64,000 nucleotides of DNA from Cellulomonas hominis (GTDB taxonomy: Bacteria; Actinomycetota; Actinomycetes; Actinomycetales; Cellulomonadaceae), in assembly GCF_901521055.1 (NCBI RefSeq), contig NZ_CABEGA010000073.1, positions 27,887 through 91,886 on the forward strand, given 5' to 3'. Shown one piece after another: positions 55,037 through 63,725 of the stretch (the stretch's first letter is position 1; each line of letters opens with the position of its first letter). The translations under genes were made by a program, and so were the position numbers. The notes beneath the pieces are model-generated. The model saw only the letters and a list, made by a program, of their open reading frames with translations, did no database searches and was not told the DNA's origin.

Positions 55037-56362
55037 CTAGCGGCGCCGGCGCGGCCGCTCGACCCGGGGCGAGATGATCGAGCCGCGCGGCAGGACGACG
55101 TCGGGCGCCATCGCGGCGGGGACGCCGGTGAGGAACAGCGCGAACACCGCCGGGCGCCGCTGCGCGAGCTCCAGGCGCGCCCCGTCGGCCGACGCGAGGT
55201 CCCGGGCGAGGGAGAGCCCCAGGCCGGTGCCCTTGCCGGACGTCACCTCCCGCTCGAAGATCCGCGGCGCCAGGTCGTCCGGCACGCCCTCGCCCTCGTC
55301 GGCGACCTCGACGACGACCGCGCGCGACGCACCCGGCCGCGACCGGACCGTCGTGGTGCCACCGCCGTGCCGCAGGGAGTTCTCGATCAGCGTGGCGAGC
55401 ACCTGGGCGAGCGCGCCCGGGGTCGCCAGCACCTGCGTCGTCCGGTCGATCTCGACGACCAGCCGGCGGCCCGCCGCCTCGAAGGTCGGCCGCCACTCCT
55501 CCTCCTGCTGGTGCACCACGTCGATCAGGCGGACGGCCTCGGTGGTGCCGCCCTGCGCGCGCCGGGAGCGGGTCAGCAGGTCGTCGACCACGGTGACGAG
55601 CCGCTCGACCTGCTCCAGGGAGATCCGCGCCTCCTCGCGCACGGCGGCGTCGTCCGAGGCCAGCATGATCTCCTCGAGCCGCATGCTCAGGGCCGTCAGC
55701 GGGGTCCGGAGCTGGTGGGAGGCGTCGGACGCGAACTGCCGCTCGGCCGCGAGCCGCCCGGCCATCCGGTCCGCGCTGCGCGCGAGCTCCGCGGCCACGA
55801 GATCGATCTCCTCCACCCCGGACGGCTCCAGCTGCGGGCGCACCTGGCCGGAGCCGAGCTGCTCGGCGGACGCGGCGAGGTACACCAGCGGGGCCGCCAG
55901 CCGGTTCGCCTGCCAGATCGCCATCGCGATGCCGGCGGCGAACGCCACCACGGCAGCCGCCACGACCAGGCCCATGATCTGCGCGCTCATGAGGAACACG
56001 TCCCACCAGGGGGCGTACATCGTGATGCGCGCGCCCGTCGTCGACGTCTCGGCGATCGTCACCGAGCGCTCCGGGACCTCCGGGCCGGCCTGGTAGCGGG
56101 CGCCGTCCTGCGCGACGACGAAGATGCTGACCTCGATGCCGCCGCCGCGGTCGACGTACGGCTCCAGCATGTCGTCGGACAGCGGGGTGCCCTCCTGGAC
56201 GCGGCTGTCGATCTGCCGCGCGAGGTCGGACGCCCGGGTCTCCAGCGACCCGATCTCGTTGTCGCGGACGTACTGGGCGCCGAGGAAGGCGAGGGGGAAG
56301 CCGAGCAGCACGACCGCGACGGTGACGGCCGCGATGGTGGCCTGGAGGACGCGGCGGCGCAC
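55037..56362 (-). CDS. Two-component sensor histidine kinase (HAMP-HisKA-HATPase)
   Basis: 441 residues. Membrane helices at about 9-31 and 126-150 enclose an extracytoplasmic sensor of about 95 residues; a HAMP-like linker follows, then FASDASHQLRTPLTALSMRL with the phospho-acceptor His at 216, and an HATPase with LIENSLRHGG (N box), VADEGEGVP and GKGTGLGLSLAR. GTG 56362 is 3 bases after the regulator stop. The signal is unknown. Confidence 0.92.
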   Translation of the reverse strand: MRRRVLQATIAAVTVAVVLLGFPLAFLGAQYVRDNEIGSLETRASDLARQIDSRVQEGTPLSDDMLEPYVDRGGGIEVSIFVVAQDGARYQAGPEVPERSVTIAETSTTGARITMYAPWWDVFLMSAQIMGLVVAAAVVAFAAGIAMAIWQANRLAAPLVYLAASAEQLGSGQVRPQLEPSGVEEIDLVAAELARSADRMAGRLAAERQFASDASHQLRTPLTALSMRLEEIMLASDDAAVREEARISLEQVERLVTVVDDLLTRSRRAQGGTTEAVRLIDVVHQQEEEWRPTFEAAGRRLVVEIDRTTQVLATPGALAQVLATLIENSLRHGGGTTTVRSRPGASRAVVVEVADEGEGVPDDLAPRIFEREVTSGKGTGLGLSLARDLASADGARLELAQRRPAVFALFLTGVPAAMAPDVVLPRGSIISPRVERPRRRR

Positions 56363-56365
56363 GGG

Positions 56366-57058
56366 TCAGCCCCGCGTGCCCTCACCGGACTCGAACCGGA
56401 ACCCCATGCCCCGCACCGTGCTGATGTAGCGGGGCGCGCTGGCGTCGTCGCCGAGCTTGCGGCGCAACCACGACACGTGCATGTCGAGCGTCTTGGTGGA
56501 CCCGGTCGGGTCCGAGCCCCACACCTCGCGCATGAGGGTCTCGCGCGCCACGACGGTGCCCGCCGCGCCGACGAGCACGCGCAGCAGGTCGAACTCCTTG
56601 GCGGTGAGGTGCAGCTCGCGCTCGCCCTGGAAGGCGCGGTGCGCGGCGACGTCGACGCGGACGTCCTGGCTGCGCAGCTCGTCCTCCTCGGGGGTGTCCC
56701 CGCCGGTGCGCCGCAGCAGGGCCCGCACGCGGGCGAGCAGCTCCGCCAGGCGGAACGGCTTGGTCACGTAGTCGTCGGCGCCGGCGTCGAGCCCGACGAC
56801 CAGGTCGACCTCGTCCGCGCGGGCCGTCAGCACCAGCACCGGGGTGGTGAGCCCCTGGTTGCGGATGGCGCGCGCCACGTCGAGTCCGTCCATGTCCGGC
56901 AGCCCCAGGTCGAGCACGACCAGGTCGGCCTCGCTGGCCCGGTCGATCGCGCCCTGGCCGGTGCCCTGCACGCGGACGTCGTAGCCCTCGCGACCCAGGG
57001 CCCGGGCCAACGGCTCGGCAATGGCGGGATCGTCCTCGGCCAGCAGCACCTGGGTCAT
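56366..57058 (-). CDS. OmpR/PhoB-family response regulator
   Basis: 230 residues: receiver with the acidic pocket AEDDPAI, phospho-Asp 50 in VVLDLGLPDMDG, switch Thr in VLVLTARA and Lys in DYVTKPF; winged-helix DNA-binding domain with LTAKEFDLLRVLV and RRKLGDDASAPRYISTVRGMGF. First gene of the regulator-kinase operon. ATG 57058 is 6 bases after TAACAT on the minus strand, so leaderless. Confidence 0.94.
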   Translation of the reverse strand: MTQVLLAEDDPAIAEPLARALGREGYDVRVQGTGQGAIDRASEADLVVLDLGLPDMDGLDVARAIRNQGLTTPVLVLTARADEVDLVVGLDAGADDYVTKPFRLAELLARVRALLRRTGGDTPEEDELRSQDVRVDVAAHRAFQGERELHLTAKEFDLLRVLVGAAGTVVARETLMREVWGSDPTGSTKTLDMHVSWLRRKLGDDASAPRYISTVRGMGFRFESGEGTRG

Positions 57059-57064
57059 TGCGCC

Positions 57065-57070
57065 ATGTTA
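57065..57070 (-). promoter_or_regulatory. -10 element of leaderless regulator-kinase transcript
   Basis: TAACAT on the minus strand ends 6 bases before ATG 57058. Confidence 0.6.
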
Positions 57071-57132
57071 GGTCATGGGAGGGTCTGGTACACGGTGCGC
57101 GCGGGTATCGGTCCGGTGAAGATGTCCCCGAT

Positions 57133-57210
57133 CCGCCTCCGCTCCGCCTCCGCTCCTCCCAGGGGCGGACCCGGCCGGGACCTCGGTCCGTCCCCAGGGG
57201 CACGACCCGG
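57133..57210. repeat. Direct repeats between two divergent two-component operons
   Basis: CCGCCTCCGCT is repeated exactly in tandem at 57133-57143 and 57144-57154, one helical turn apart. CCCAGGGGC-G-GACCCGG (57158-57174) and CCCAGGGGC-AC-GACCCGG (57193-57210) form a second pair 35 bp apart; the last one covers the -35 position of the kinase gene on the right. Confidence 0.45.
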
Positions 57211-57225
57211 CCCGGCGGCCGCACC

Positions 57226-57231
57226 TAGGCT
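57226..57231 (+). promoter_or_regulatory. -10 element of leaderless NarL-type kinase transcript
   Basis: TAGGCT ends 6 bases before ATG 57238. Confidence 0.65.
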
Positions 57232-57237
57232 GGCGCG

Positions 57238-58554
57238 ATGACGTGGTGGGAACGCCTCACGCGGTGGGAGGAGCGCCACCAGCTCGGCATCGACTCGACC
57301 CTGACCGTGCTCACGGGGCTGCTCGTGGTGCCGATCTCCGTCGCCGCCGGCTCGGAGTGGGGCCCCGGCCCCCTGCTGGCGGCGGTGTGGGCCGTCGGGA
57401 CCTGGGCGCCGCTGGCCTGGCGCCGGCGCCGACCTGTTGCCTCCGTGGTCACCGTGTACGCCTTCGCCCTCGCCCACCTGGTGCTCGGGGCCCCGACGTT
57501 CATGCCCGCGGACATGGCGGTGCTCATCGCGCTGTACTCCGTCACGGTGCACGGCCCCCGCTGGGCGCACCGGACCGCGATCCTGTCCGCGGTGGTGGGC
57601 AGCCTGCTGCTCAGCGCGATGCTGGGCTACCAGGCGGTGCTGGGTGCGACGAGGCCCGTGGACGTCGCCGCCACGGTGATGCTGCTGTGGGTGTTCTGCT
57701 CGGCGTGCGCCGTCGCCACCTGGGCGTTCGGCCTGATGCGCCGGTCCCGGCGCGAGACGATCGCCGCGCTGCGGGACCGCGCCGAGCGGCTGGAGGTGGA
57801 GCGCGACCAGCAGGCCCAGATCGCCACCGCCGCGGAGCGCACCCGCATCGCCCGCGAGATGCACGACATCGTGGCGCACTCGCTCTCTGTCGTGGTGGCG
57901 CAGGCGGACGGCGGGCGGTACGCCGCGGCGGCCGACCCCGACGCCGCGACCCGCGCGCTGGGCACCATCGCCGAGACCGGCCGCGCCGCGCTCGCCGACA
58001 TGCGGCGGCTGCTCGGGGTGCTGCGCGAGCCCGACGCGGCCGAGCGGTCCGCCACCACCCCGTACACCCCGCAGCCGGCGGAGCAGGACCTCGAGGGCCT
58101 GGTCGAGCAGGTGCGTGCGTCGGGCGTGCGGGCGTCGCTGGTCCGGATGGGCACCGCGCGGCAGCTGCCCCCCGGCGTCGGGCTCACGGTCTACCGGATC
58201 TGCCAGGAGGCGCTGACGAACGTGCTCAAGCACGCCGGTCCCGACCCGGCGGTCACCGTGCTGGTGCAGTGGCGGGCCGCCGCGCTCGTGCTGGAGGTCA
58301 CCGACGACGGCCGGGGCGCCGCCGCGGACACCGACGGCGCCGGGCACGGCCTGGTCGGCATGCGGGAGCGGGCGGTCATGGTGGGCGGCACGCTCAGCGC
58401 GGGCCCCCGGCCCGGCGGCGGGTTCCGGGTGCACGCGGAGATCCCGCTCCCGGGCGGGGCGACGGCAGCCGTGCCCGCCGTGCCCGCCACGCCCGCCGCG
58501 GCTCCCGCCCCTGCCGCCGGTGCGCCCGGCGTCCCCGACCCGCACCTAGGCTGA
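57238..58554 (+). CDS. Sensor histidine kinase, HisKA_3 (NarL-partner) type
   Basis: 438 residues. Four to five membrane helices in residues 20-165 with little extracytoplasmic sequence, so probably a membrane-sensing kinase; a linker coil, then ERTRIAREMHDIVAHSLSVV with phospho-acceptor His 209, and an HATPase ending QEALTNVLKHAG (N box) and VTDDGRGA. The last 40 residues are Ala/Pro-rich. ATG 57238 is set by TAGGCT 6 bases upstream. Followed by a LuxR-type regulator and an ABC transporter. Confidence 0.92.
   Translation: MTWWERLTRWEERHQLGIDSTLTVLTGLLVVPISVAAGSEWGPGPLLAAVWAVGTWAPLAWRRRRPVASVVTVYAFALAHLVLGAPTFMPADMAVLIALYSVTVHGPRWAHRTAILSAVVGSLLLSAMLGYQAVLGATRPVDVAATVMLLWVFCSACAVATWAFGLMRRSRRETIAALRDRAERLEVERDQQAQIATAAERTRIAREMHDIVAHSLSVVVAQADGGRYAAAADPDAATRALGTIAETGRAALADMRRLLGVLREPDAAERSATTPYTPQPAEQDLEGLVEQVRASGVRASLVRMGTARQLPPGVGLTVYRICQEALTNVLKHAGPDPAVTVLVQWRAAALVLEVTDDGRGAAADTDGAGHGLVGMRERAVMVGGTLSAGPRPGGGFRVHAEIPLPGGATAAVPAVPATPAAAPAPAAGAPGVPDPHLG
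58547..58552 (+). promoter_or_regulatory. Internal -10 element before the NarL-type regulator
   Basis: TAGGCT overlaps the kinase stop codon and ends 7 bases before ATG 58560, giving the regulator its own leaderless start. Confidence 0.55.
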
Positions 58555-58559
58555 CGCCC

Positions 58560-59273
58560 ATGACCGAGACGATCCGCGTCGCCGTGGTGGACGACCAGCA
58601 GCTCGTGCGGGCGGGGTTCCGGCTCGTCATCGACTCCCAGCCCGACCTGTCCGTGGTGCTGGAGGCCGGCGACGGCGCCCAGGCGGTGCAGGCGCTCACC
58701 CCCGGCACGTCGCAGTCGCGGCTCGTCGGCCCGGTCGACGTGGTGCTGATGGACGTCCGGATGCCGACCCTCGACGGCCTGGCCGCCACGGAGCGGATCG
58801 TCGCCGCCGGGACCCCGGAGCACCCCGCGCCGCGGATCATCGTGCTGACCACGTTCGACCTGGACGAGTACGTCATGTCCGCCATCCGCGCGGGCGCCAG
58901 CGGGTTCCTGCTCAAGGACGCCCCGCCGGAGGACATGCTCGCCGCCATCCGGACCGTGCACCGCGGCGACGCCGTCATCGCGCCGTCCAGCACCCGCCGG
59001 CTCCTGGAGCACCTCGTCACCGCACTCCCGCCCGAGAGCCGCGACGCCGGCCCCGCGGAGGACGCGCTGGCGACGCTGACCGACCGCGAGCGCGAGGTCC
59101 TCGTGCTCATGGCGCGCGGCCGGTCCAACACCGAGATCGGCGAGGACCTGTTCGTCGCGGAGGCCACCGTCAAGACGCACGTCGGCCGCATCCTCGCGAA
59201 GCTGGGCGCTCGGGACCGCGTCCAGGCCGTCGTGGTGGCGTACGAGACCGGTCTGGTCGTCCCCGGCGCCTGA
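58560..59273 (+). CDS. NarL/LuxR-family response regulator
   Basis: 237 residues. Receiver: VAVVDDQQLVRAG, phospho-Asp 65 in VVLMDVRMPTLDG, IIVLTTFDLDEYV, GFLLKDAPPEDM. HTH: LTDREREVLVLMARGRSNTE and EATVKTHVGRILAKLGARDR. Partner of the kinase upstream; the target may be the ABC transporter 143 bases downstream, whose promoter has repeated sites. The start ATG 58560 follows TAGGCT by 7 bases. Confidence 0.94.
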   Translation: MTETIRVAVVDDQQLVRAGFRLVIDSQPDLSVVLEAGDGAQAVQALTPGTSQSRLVGPVDVVLMDVRMPTLDGLAATERIVAAGTPEHPAPRIIVLTTFDLDEYVMSAIRAGASGFLLKDAPPEDMLAAIRTVHRGDAVIAPSSTRRLLEHLVTALPPESRDAGPAEDALATLTDREREVLVLMARGRSNTEIGEDLFVAEATVKTHVGRILAKLGARDRVQAVVVAYETGLVVPGA

Positions 59274-59325
59274 CGCCCCTCCTGCCGGGGGTGGCCCCGC
59301 GCGACGGCGGGTCCTCCCCCGGGAT

Positions 59326-59348
59326 GACCGCAGGTCAGGACCGCAGGT
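59326..59348 (+). promoter_or_regulatory. Direct repeat GACCGCAGGT, candidate regulator site
   Basis: GACCGCAGGT occurs at 59326-59335 and 59339-59348, 13 bp apart, just upstream of the -35 position of the transporter promoter (TAGCGT at 59375-59380). Confidence 0.45.
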
Positions 59349-59374
59349 GGACGCGGCACCGCGGCCCCGCTCCG

Positions 59375-59380
59375 TAGCGT
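59375..59380 (+). promoter_or_regulatory. -10 element of the ABC transporter operon
   Basis: TAGCGT; start near 59387, leader about 30 bases with AGGAG before GTG 59417. No -35 consensus, which suits activator control. Confidence 0.5.
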
Positions 59381-59416
59381 CGAGGCATCAGCCACCGACC
59401 ACCCAGGAGCACCACC

Positions 59417-60241
59417 GTGGACCCGTTCGTCCCCGCCCCCGCCGGCTCGCCGGCCCCCACCGGCGCCCACGCCGCCCGTACCGTCGAGGCCGCCGTCCGC
59501 GCCCGCGGCCTCACCAAGGTCTACGGCCGCGGCGAGGCCACCGTGCGCGCGCTGGCCGGGGTCGACGTGGACTTCGCCGCCGGGGAGTTCACCGCGATCA
59601 TGGGCCCCTCGGGCTCGGGCAAGTCGACCCTCATGCACGTGCTCGCCGGCCTGGACGCCGCGACCTCCGGGTCCGCGTTCCTCGGCCGCACGGACGTCAC
59701 CACGCTCGACGACGACTCCCTCACGCGCCTGCGCCGCGACCGCGTCGGGTTCGTGTTCCAGTCGTTCAACCTGCTGCCGATGTTCACCGCGGAGCAGAAC
59801 ATCCTGCTGCCGCTGGAGCTCGCCGGCGCGAAGGCGGACCGCGCCTGGTTCGACACGCTCGTCTCGACCCTCGGGCTCGGCCAGCGGCTCACGCACCGGC
59901 CGTCCGAGCTGTCGGGCGGGCAGCAGCAGCGCGTCGCCATCGCCCGCGCGCTGATCGCCAAGCCCGAGGTCGTCTTCGCCGACGAGCCGACCGGCAACCT
60001 CGACTCGCGCTCCGGCGCCGAGGTGCTGAGCTTCCTGCGCCGCAGCGTCCGGGAGCTCGGCCGCACGATCATCATGGTCACGCACGACCCGACGGCCGCG
60101 GCGTACGCCGACCGCGTGGTGCTGCTGGCCGACGGCCGGATCGCGGGCGACATCGTCGACCCGACGCCGGAGGCCGTGCTGGCCGGGCTGGACGCGCTGC
60201 GCCAGCTCGAGGTCACCGCCGACGTGCCGGCAGGTGCCTGA
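59417..60241 (+). CDS. ABC transporter ATPase, MacB/LolD type
   Basis: 274 residues. IMGPSGSGKSTLMHVLAGLD (Walker A), FVFQSFNLLPMFTAEQNILL (Q loop), SELSGGQQQRVAIARALI (signature), EVVFADEPTGNLDSRS (Walker B and D loop) and MVTHDPTAAAYADRV (switch His) are those of the LolD/MacB/FtsE branch. GTG 59417 has AGGAG 7 bases upstream. Stop overlaps the permease ATG (TGATG). The preceding two-component system makes an antimicrobial- or envelope-stress-responsive exporter likely (inference). Confidence 0.94.
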   Translation: MDPFVPAPAGSPAPTGAHAARTVEAAVRARGLTKVYGRGEATVRALAGVDVDFAAGEFTAIMGPSGSGKSTLMHVLAGLDAATSGSAFLGRTDVTTLDDDSLTRLRRDRVGFVFQSFNLLPMFTAEQNILLPLELAGAKADRAWFDTLVSTLGLGQRLTHRPSELSGGQQQRVAIARALIAKPEVVFADEPTGNLDSRSGAEVLSFLRRSVRELGRTIIMVTHDPTAAAYADRVVLLADGRIAGDIVDPTPEAVLAGLDALRQLEVTADVPAGA

Positions 60242-62868
60242 TGTGGCGGCTCACCCTGGCGCAGATGCGCCGCAGCCTCGGCCGGCTGACCGCGGCGGGC
60301 GTCGCCATCGCGATCGGCACCGCCTTCGTCGCCGCGACGCTGCTCGCCGGTAGCGTCATGCAGCGGATCTCGTACGACTCCATCACCGCGTCGTACGGGT
60401 CCGCGGACCTGATCGGCCAGTCGCCGGTCGCGCTCACCGACGCGACGGTCGACGCCGTGCGGGCCGAGCCGGGGGTCGCCGCGGCCGACCCGCGCGTGAT
60501 CGTGCCGTACGTCCAGCTCACGGCGGACGGCAAGGAGATCTCGCAGACGTTCGTCCCCGTGCCGGGCGACGACGCGTTCGACACGCAGCACATCACCGCG
60601 GGCGAGCTGCCGGCGGGCGACGGGGAGATCACCCTCCCCGACCGCGCCGCCGAGCGGCTGGACGTCGAGGTCGGGGACGAGGTGACCGTCTCGTACAACG
60701 AGTGGCAGGTGCGCGGCGAGGCGTCGCTCGACGACCCCGCCAACGTGCTGGTCCGCGACCAGGAGGTCACGGTGGTCGGCGTGACCACCGACCCGACGTC
60801 GGCGTGGGCGGAGTTCGACGGGGTGGCGCAGGCCAGCACCGCGGACATCCTCACCTGGTCCGGCTGGGGCCAGGGCGCCGGCCCGCAGCCCCTCGAGGTC
60901 GCCGACTCCTACCAGATGCTGATCGCCCTGGAGCCCGGTGCCGACACGGCGGCGGTGCAGGAGTCCGTCGAGGGCGTGCTCGCGGCCGACGGGGGCGACG
61001 CGATGGTCCTGACCCGCGACGCGGCCGCCGAGCGCGCGATCTCGGGCGACGGCACCGGCCCCGTGCTCGTCGTGGTGCTGTCGTTCGCGGCCGTGGCGAT
61101 GATCGTCGCCGGGCTCGTCATCGCGAACACGTTCCAGGTGCTCGTGGCGCAGCGCACCCGCACGCTGGCGCTGCTGCGCTGCGTCGGGGCGGTGCGGTCG
61201 CAGGTCCGGCGGTCCGTCCTGCTGGAGGCGTCGCTGCTCGGCCTCGCCTCCTCGGTGGTGGGTCTGCTGCTCGGGACGGGCCTCGTGCAGGTCGCGCTGC
61301 TGATCATGCAGCGGGCGGACCTCCCGTTCCCCGTGCCGTCCGCCGTGGCACCCACGGTCGCGAGCGTCGTCGCGCCGCTCGCCGTCGGCGTGGTGGTCAC
61401 GGTCCTCGCCGCGCTCACCCCGGCGCGGGTCGCCACCCGCGTCGCGCCGATCGCCGCCCTGCGCCCGGCCGAAGCCCCCGAGGCCGGCAGCCGCGCCGGC
61501 CGGTTCCGCCTCGCGGTCAGCCTGCTGCTCACCGTCGGCGGTGCCGTCCTCCTCGGCGGCGGGGTCGCCGTCGCCAGCACGGCGGACGCGTTGATCGCGG
61601 TCGGCGTGGCCATCCTCGGTGGCGCGACGTCGTTCGTCGGCCTGCTGGTCGGCGCGGTGTTCTGGATGCCGAAGGTCGTCGCCGGCATCGGCCGGCTGGT
61701 CGGTCGCGCCGGGATGCCCGCCCGGCTCGCCGCCGCCAACACCGGCCGCAACCCGGCGCGCACCGCCGCGACGAGCACCGCGCTGCTGATCGGCGTGACC
61801 CTCGTCGCGATGATGAGCACCGGGGCCGTCACCGCCCGCGCGTCCCTCGACGGCGAGCTGGACACCCAGTTCCCCGTCGACGTGCAGGTGTCCGCGCCCG
61901 CCGGCGTCGACACCGACGGCAGCTCGATCCCCGAGGCGCTCCCCGCGGGCACGGAGGACCGCCTGGACGGGATCGACGGCGTCGCCTCGGTCGCGGTGCT
62001 GCCGACGGACACGGTCACGCTCGGCGACACCGGCACCCTCGCCACGGTGCTGGCGCTCAGCGAGGCGCAGGCCGGCGACGTGCTCCGGGACGCCGACCTG
62101 GCGGCCCAGGTCGCGGACGGCACGGTCGTGGTGCCGCAGCCCATGGCGAAGAGCGCGGACGTGGAGGACGGCGACACGCTCACGCTGGCCCTCGGCGACG
62201 ACCTGACCGGTGAGCCGGTCGAGGGGACCCCGACGGTCGACCTGACGGTCGCGGTCAGCTCCCTCGAGGACTGGACCGTGCTCGTCACCCCGGCGACGCT
62301 CGAGGACCTCGGCTCCGCCGGCACCCTCAGCACCGCGTGGCTGCGGGTGGCGGACGTGGAGTCGTCCGGGACGGTCGTCCAGCAGATCCAGGACCTCACC
62401 GCCGACACGGCGCTGGACATCTCCGGCGCGGCCCTGGAGCGGGCGCTGTACCAGCGGGCCATCGACACGATGCTCGCGGTCGTCGTCGGGCTGCTGGCGG
62501 TCGCGGTGGTCATCGCGCTGATCGGCGTGACGAACACCCTGTCCCTGTCGGTGATCGAGCGGCGTCGGGAGTCCGCGACCCTGCGGGCGCTCGGCCTGAC
62601 CCGGCGGCAGCTGCGGGCCTCCATGGCCGTGGAGGGCGCGCTGATCGCCGGGGTCGGCGCGGTCGTCGGCGTGGCGCTCGGGCTGGCCTACGGCTGGCTC
62701 GGCTCCGCGGCGGTGCTCGCCACGCTCGGTGAGCTGGAGCTGCGGGTGCCGTGGGCGGACCTGGGCATCGTGCTCGGGGTCGCGCTGGCGGCGGGCGTGC
62801 TCGCCTCGGTGCTGCCGGGTCGCAGCGCCGCCCGGACGCCGCCCGTCGCGGCGCTCGCCGTGGACTGA
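60241..62868 (+). CDS. ABC transporter permease, FtsX-type, duplicated
   Basis: 875 residues with eight or more membrane helices arranged as two FtsX units: N-terminal helix (about 15-37), an extracytoplasmic domain, a helix triad near 275-400 (VLVVVLSFAAVAMIVAGLVI; RTLALLRCVGAVRSQVRRSV), two further helices about 420-470, a second extracytoplasmic domain, and a helix triad near 745-865 (RRRESATLRALGLTRRQLRA). Such single-chain permeases pair with a MacB/BceA-like ATPase. ATG 60241 overlaps the ATPase stop by one base. Confidence 0.92.
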   Translation: MWRLTLAQMRRSLGRLTAAGVAIAIGTAFVAATLLAGSVMQRISYDSITASYGSADLIGQSPVALTDATVDAVRAEPGVAAADPRVIVPYVQLTADGKEISQTFVPVPGDDAFDTQHITAGELPAGDGEITLPDRAAERLDVEVGDEVTVSYNEWQVRGEASLDDPANVLVRDQEVTVVGVTTDPTSAWAEFDGVAQASTADILTWSGWGQGAGPQPLEVADSYQMLIALEPGADTAAVQESVEGVLAADGGDAMVLTRDAAAERAISGDGTGPVLVVVLSFAAVAMIVAGLVIANTFQVLVAQRTRTLALLRCVGAVRSQVRRSVLLEASLLGLASSVVGLLLGTGLVQVALLIMQRADLPFPVPSAVAPTVASVVAPLAVGVVVTVLAALTPARVATRVAPIAALRPAEAPEAGSRAGRFRLAVSLLLTVGGAVLLGGGVAVASTADALIAVGVAILGGATSFVGLLVGAVFWMPKVVAGIGRLVGRAGMPARLAAANTGRNPARTAATSTALLIGVTLVAMMSTGAVTARASLDGELDTQFPVDVQVSAPAGVDTDGSSIPEALPAGTEDRLDGIDGVASVAVLPTDTVTLGDTGTLATVLALSEAQAGDVLRDADLAAQVADGTVVVPQPMAKSADVEDGDTLTLALGDDLTGEPVEGTPTVDLTVAVSSLEDWTVLVTPATLEDLGSAGTLSTAWLRVADVESSGTVVQQIQDLTADTALDISGAALERALYQRAIDTMLAVVVGLLAVAVVIALIGVTNTLSLSVIERRRESATLRALGLTRRQLRASMAVEGALIAGVGAVVGVALGLAYGWLGSAAVLATLGELELRVPWADLGIVLGVALAAGVLASVLPGRSAARTPPVAALAVD

Positions 62869-62881
62869 CACCCCCGGCACC

Positions 62882-62923
62882 GACGAGGCCGCACTCCCCT
62901 TCCCCGGGGGGCGCGGCCTCGTC
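62882..62923. terminator. Bidirectional terminator
   Basis: GACGAGGCCGC (62882-62892) and GCGGCCTCGTC (62913-62923), 11 perfect pairs around a 20-base loop, between two convergent genes. Confidence 0.75.
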
Positions 62924-62940
62924 CCGTGTTCAGGTGCCGT

Positions 62941-63357
62941 TCACGCGGCGGGCTGCGGGCCCGTCGTCCACGCGGTGACCGGCGGCAGCAGCAGCACCAC
63001 GGCGGTCACCGCGGCCAGGGCCAGCACGCCGACCGCCCACAGCTGGACCTCGACGCCCAGCCAGCCGATCGCCAGGACGACCAGCAGGATCTGCACCGTC
63101 ATCACCGGCGAGCGACCCCAGCGGTCGCCCCGCAGCAGCCCGCGCCCCGCGCCGGCCAGCAGCGCCGCGACGCCCAGGGCGAGCGCGAGCATGAACAGCA
63201 CGGGCCCCGGCATCGACGACCCCCGGACCAGCACCACGACCGTCGCGACCGCGGCGGCCACCAGCCCCACGGCCTCGAGCAGCACGAGGGCGGTCAGCAG
63301 GCGCACCGCACCGGGCGGCGGCAGGGACGGGGCGGCGGGCGCGGGCGTTCGGCTCAC
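62941..63357 (-). CDS. Small integral membrane protein, unknown function
   Basis: 138 residues, four hydrophobic segments (about 18-44, 50-68, 84-104, 107-126) and very short loops; no family recognised. GTG 63357 follows TAGTCT by 6 bases, a leaderless start. Monocistronic and convergent with the FtsX permease. Confidence 0.75.
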   Translation of the reverse strand: MSRTPAPAAPSLPPPGAVRLLTALVLLEAVGLVAAAVATVVVLVRGSSMPGPVLFMLALALGVAALLAGAGRGLLRGDRWGRSPVMTVQILLVVLAIGWLGVEVQLWAVGVLALAAVTAVVLLLPPVTAWTTGPQPAA

Positions 63358-63363
63358 CCGGTG

Positions 63364-63369
63364 AGACTA
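63364..63369 (-). promoter_or_regulatory. -10 element of leaderless small membrane protein
   Basis: TAGTCT on the minus strand ends 6 bases before GTG 63357. Confidence 0.65.
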
Positions 63370-63725
63370 GAGCCCCGCGACGGCGTCCGCGTCGGTGCAG
63401 GTCAGGGCCATGACGCCGTGTCAGGAAGGGACGATGGTCCCGCAGAGCGGGCGAAGTTGGCACCGAGTACCCCGATGGGAGTAGCGTGCGGCCCAGGCGT
63501 CCAGGATCCACACAGGTGTGACCGACGCCTCAGGCGTTACGCGGGAGAAACCTCCCCGTAACCCCTTGTGCGCTGTGTGCGCCCATGTGAATCTTGTACT
63601 CAGCAGTTCGAATCCGAGCGCCGACGCTCACGCCCCCGCGACATCATCCCTGCGTCGGCGTGTGCTTCTGCGCCTTGCCACCCAGCCCCCTGGACGTGGC
63701 TTGCCCCTGTGCTGAGGAGTGTTCG
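63370..63725 (+). promoter_or_regulatory. Non-coding leader region of whiB1
   Basis: About 355 bases without a convincing gene and clearly richer in A and T than the rest of the window. A possible promoter is TTGGCA (63457-63462), 19-base spacer, TAGCGT (63482-63487), giving a leader of about 230 bases. Inside it CGCCGACGC (63619-63627) pairs perfectly with GCGTCGGCG (63652-63660) around a 24-base loop. GAGGAG stands 6-8 bases before the whiB1 ATG. A 65-codon open frame (63518-63715) crosses it but has non-coding codon use. Confidence 0.55.

Noticed and set aside
63600..63625. tRNA-like T-loop TTCGAATCC upstream of whiB1
   Set aside because: The bases on either side do not form the 5-bp T stem, and no anticodon arm or acceptor stem is found around it.
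63518..63715. 65-codon open frame just before whiB1
   Set aside because: Third codon positions are not GC-biased as in all real genes here, no ribosome site, no recognisable protein; better read as leader.
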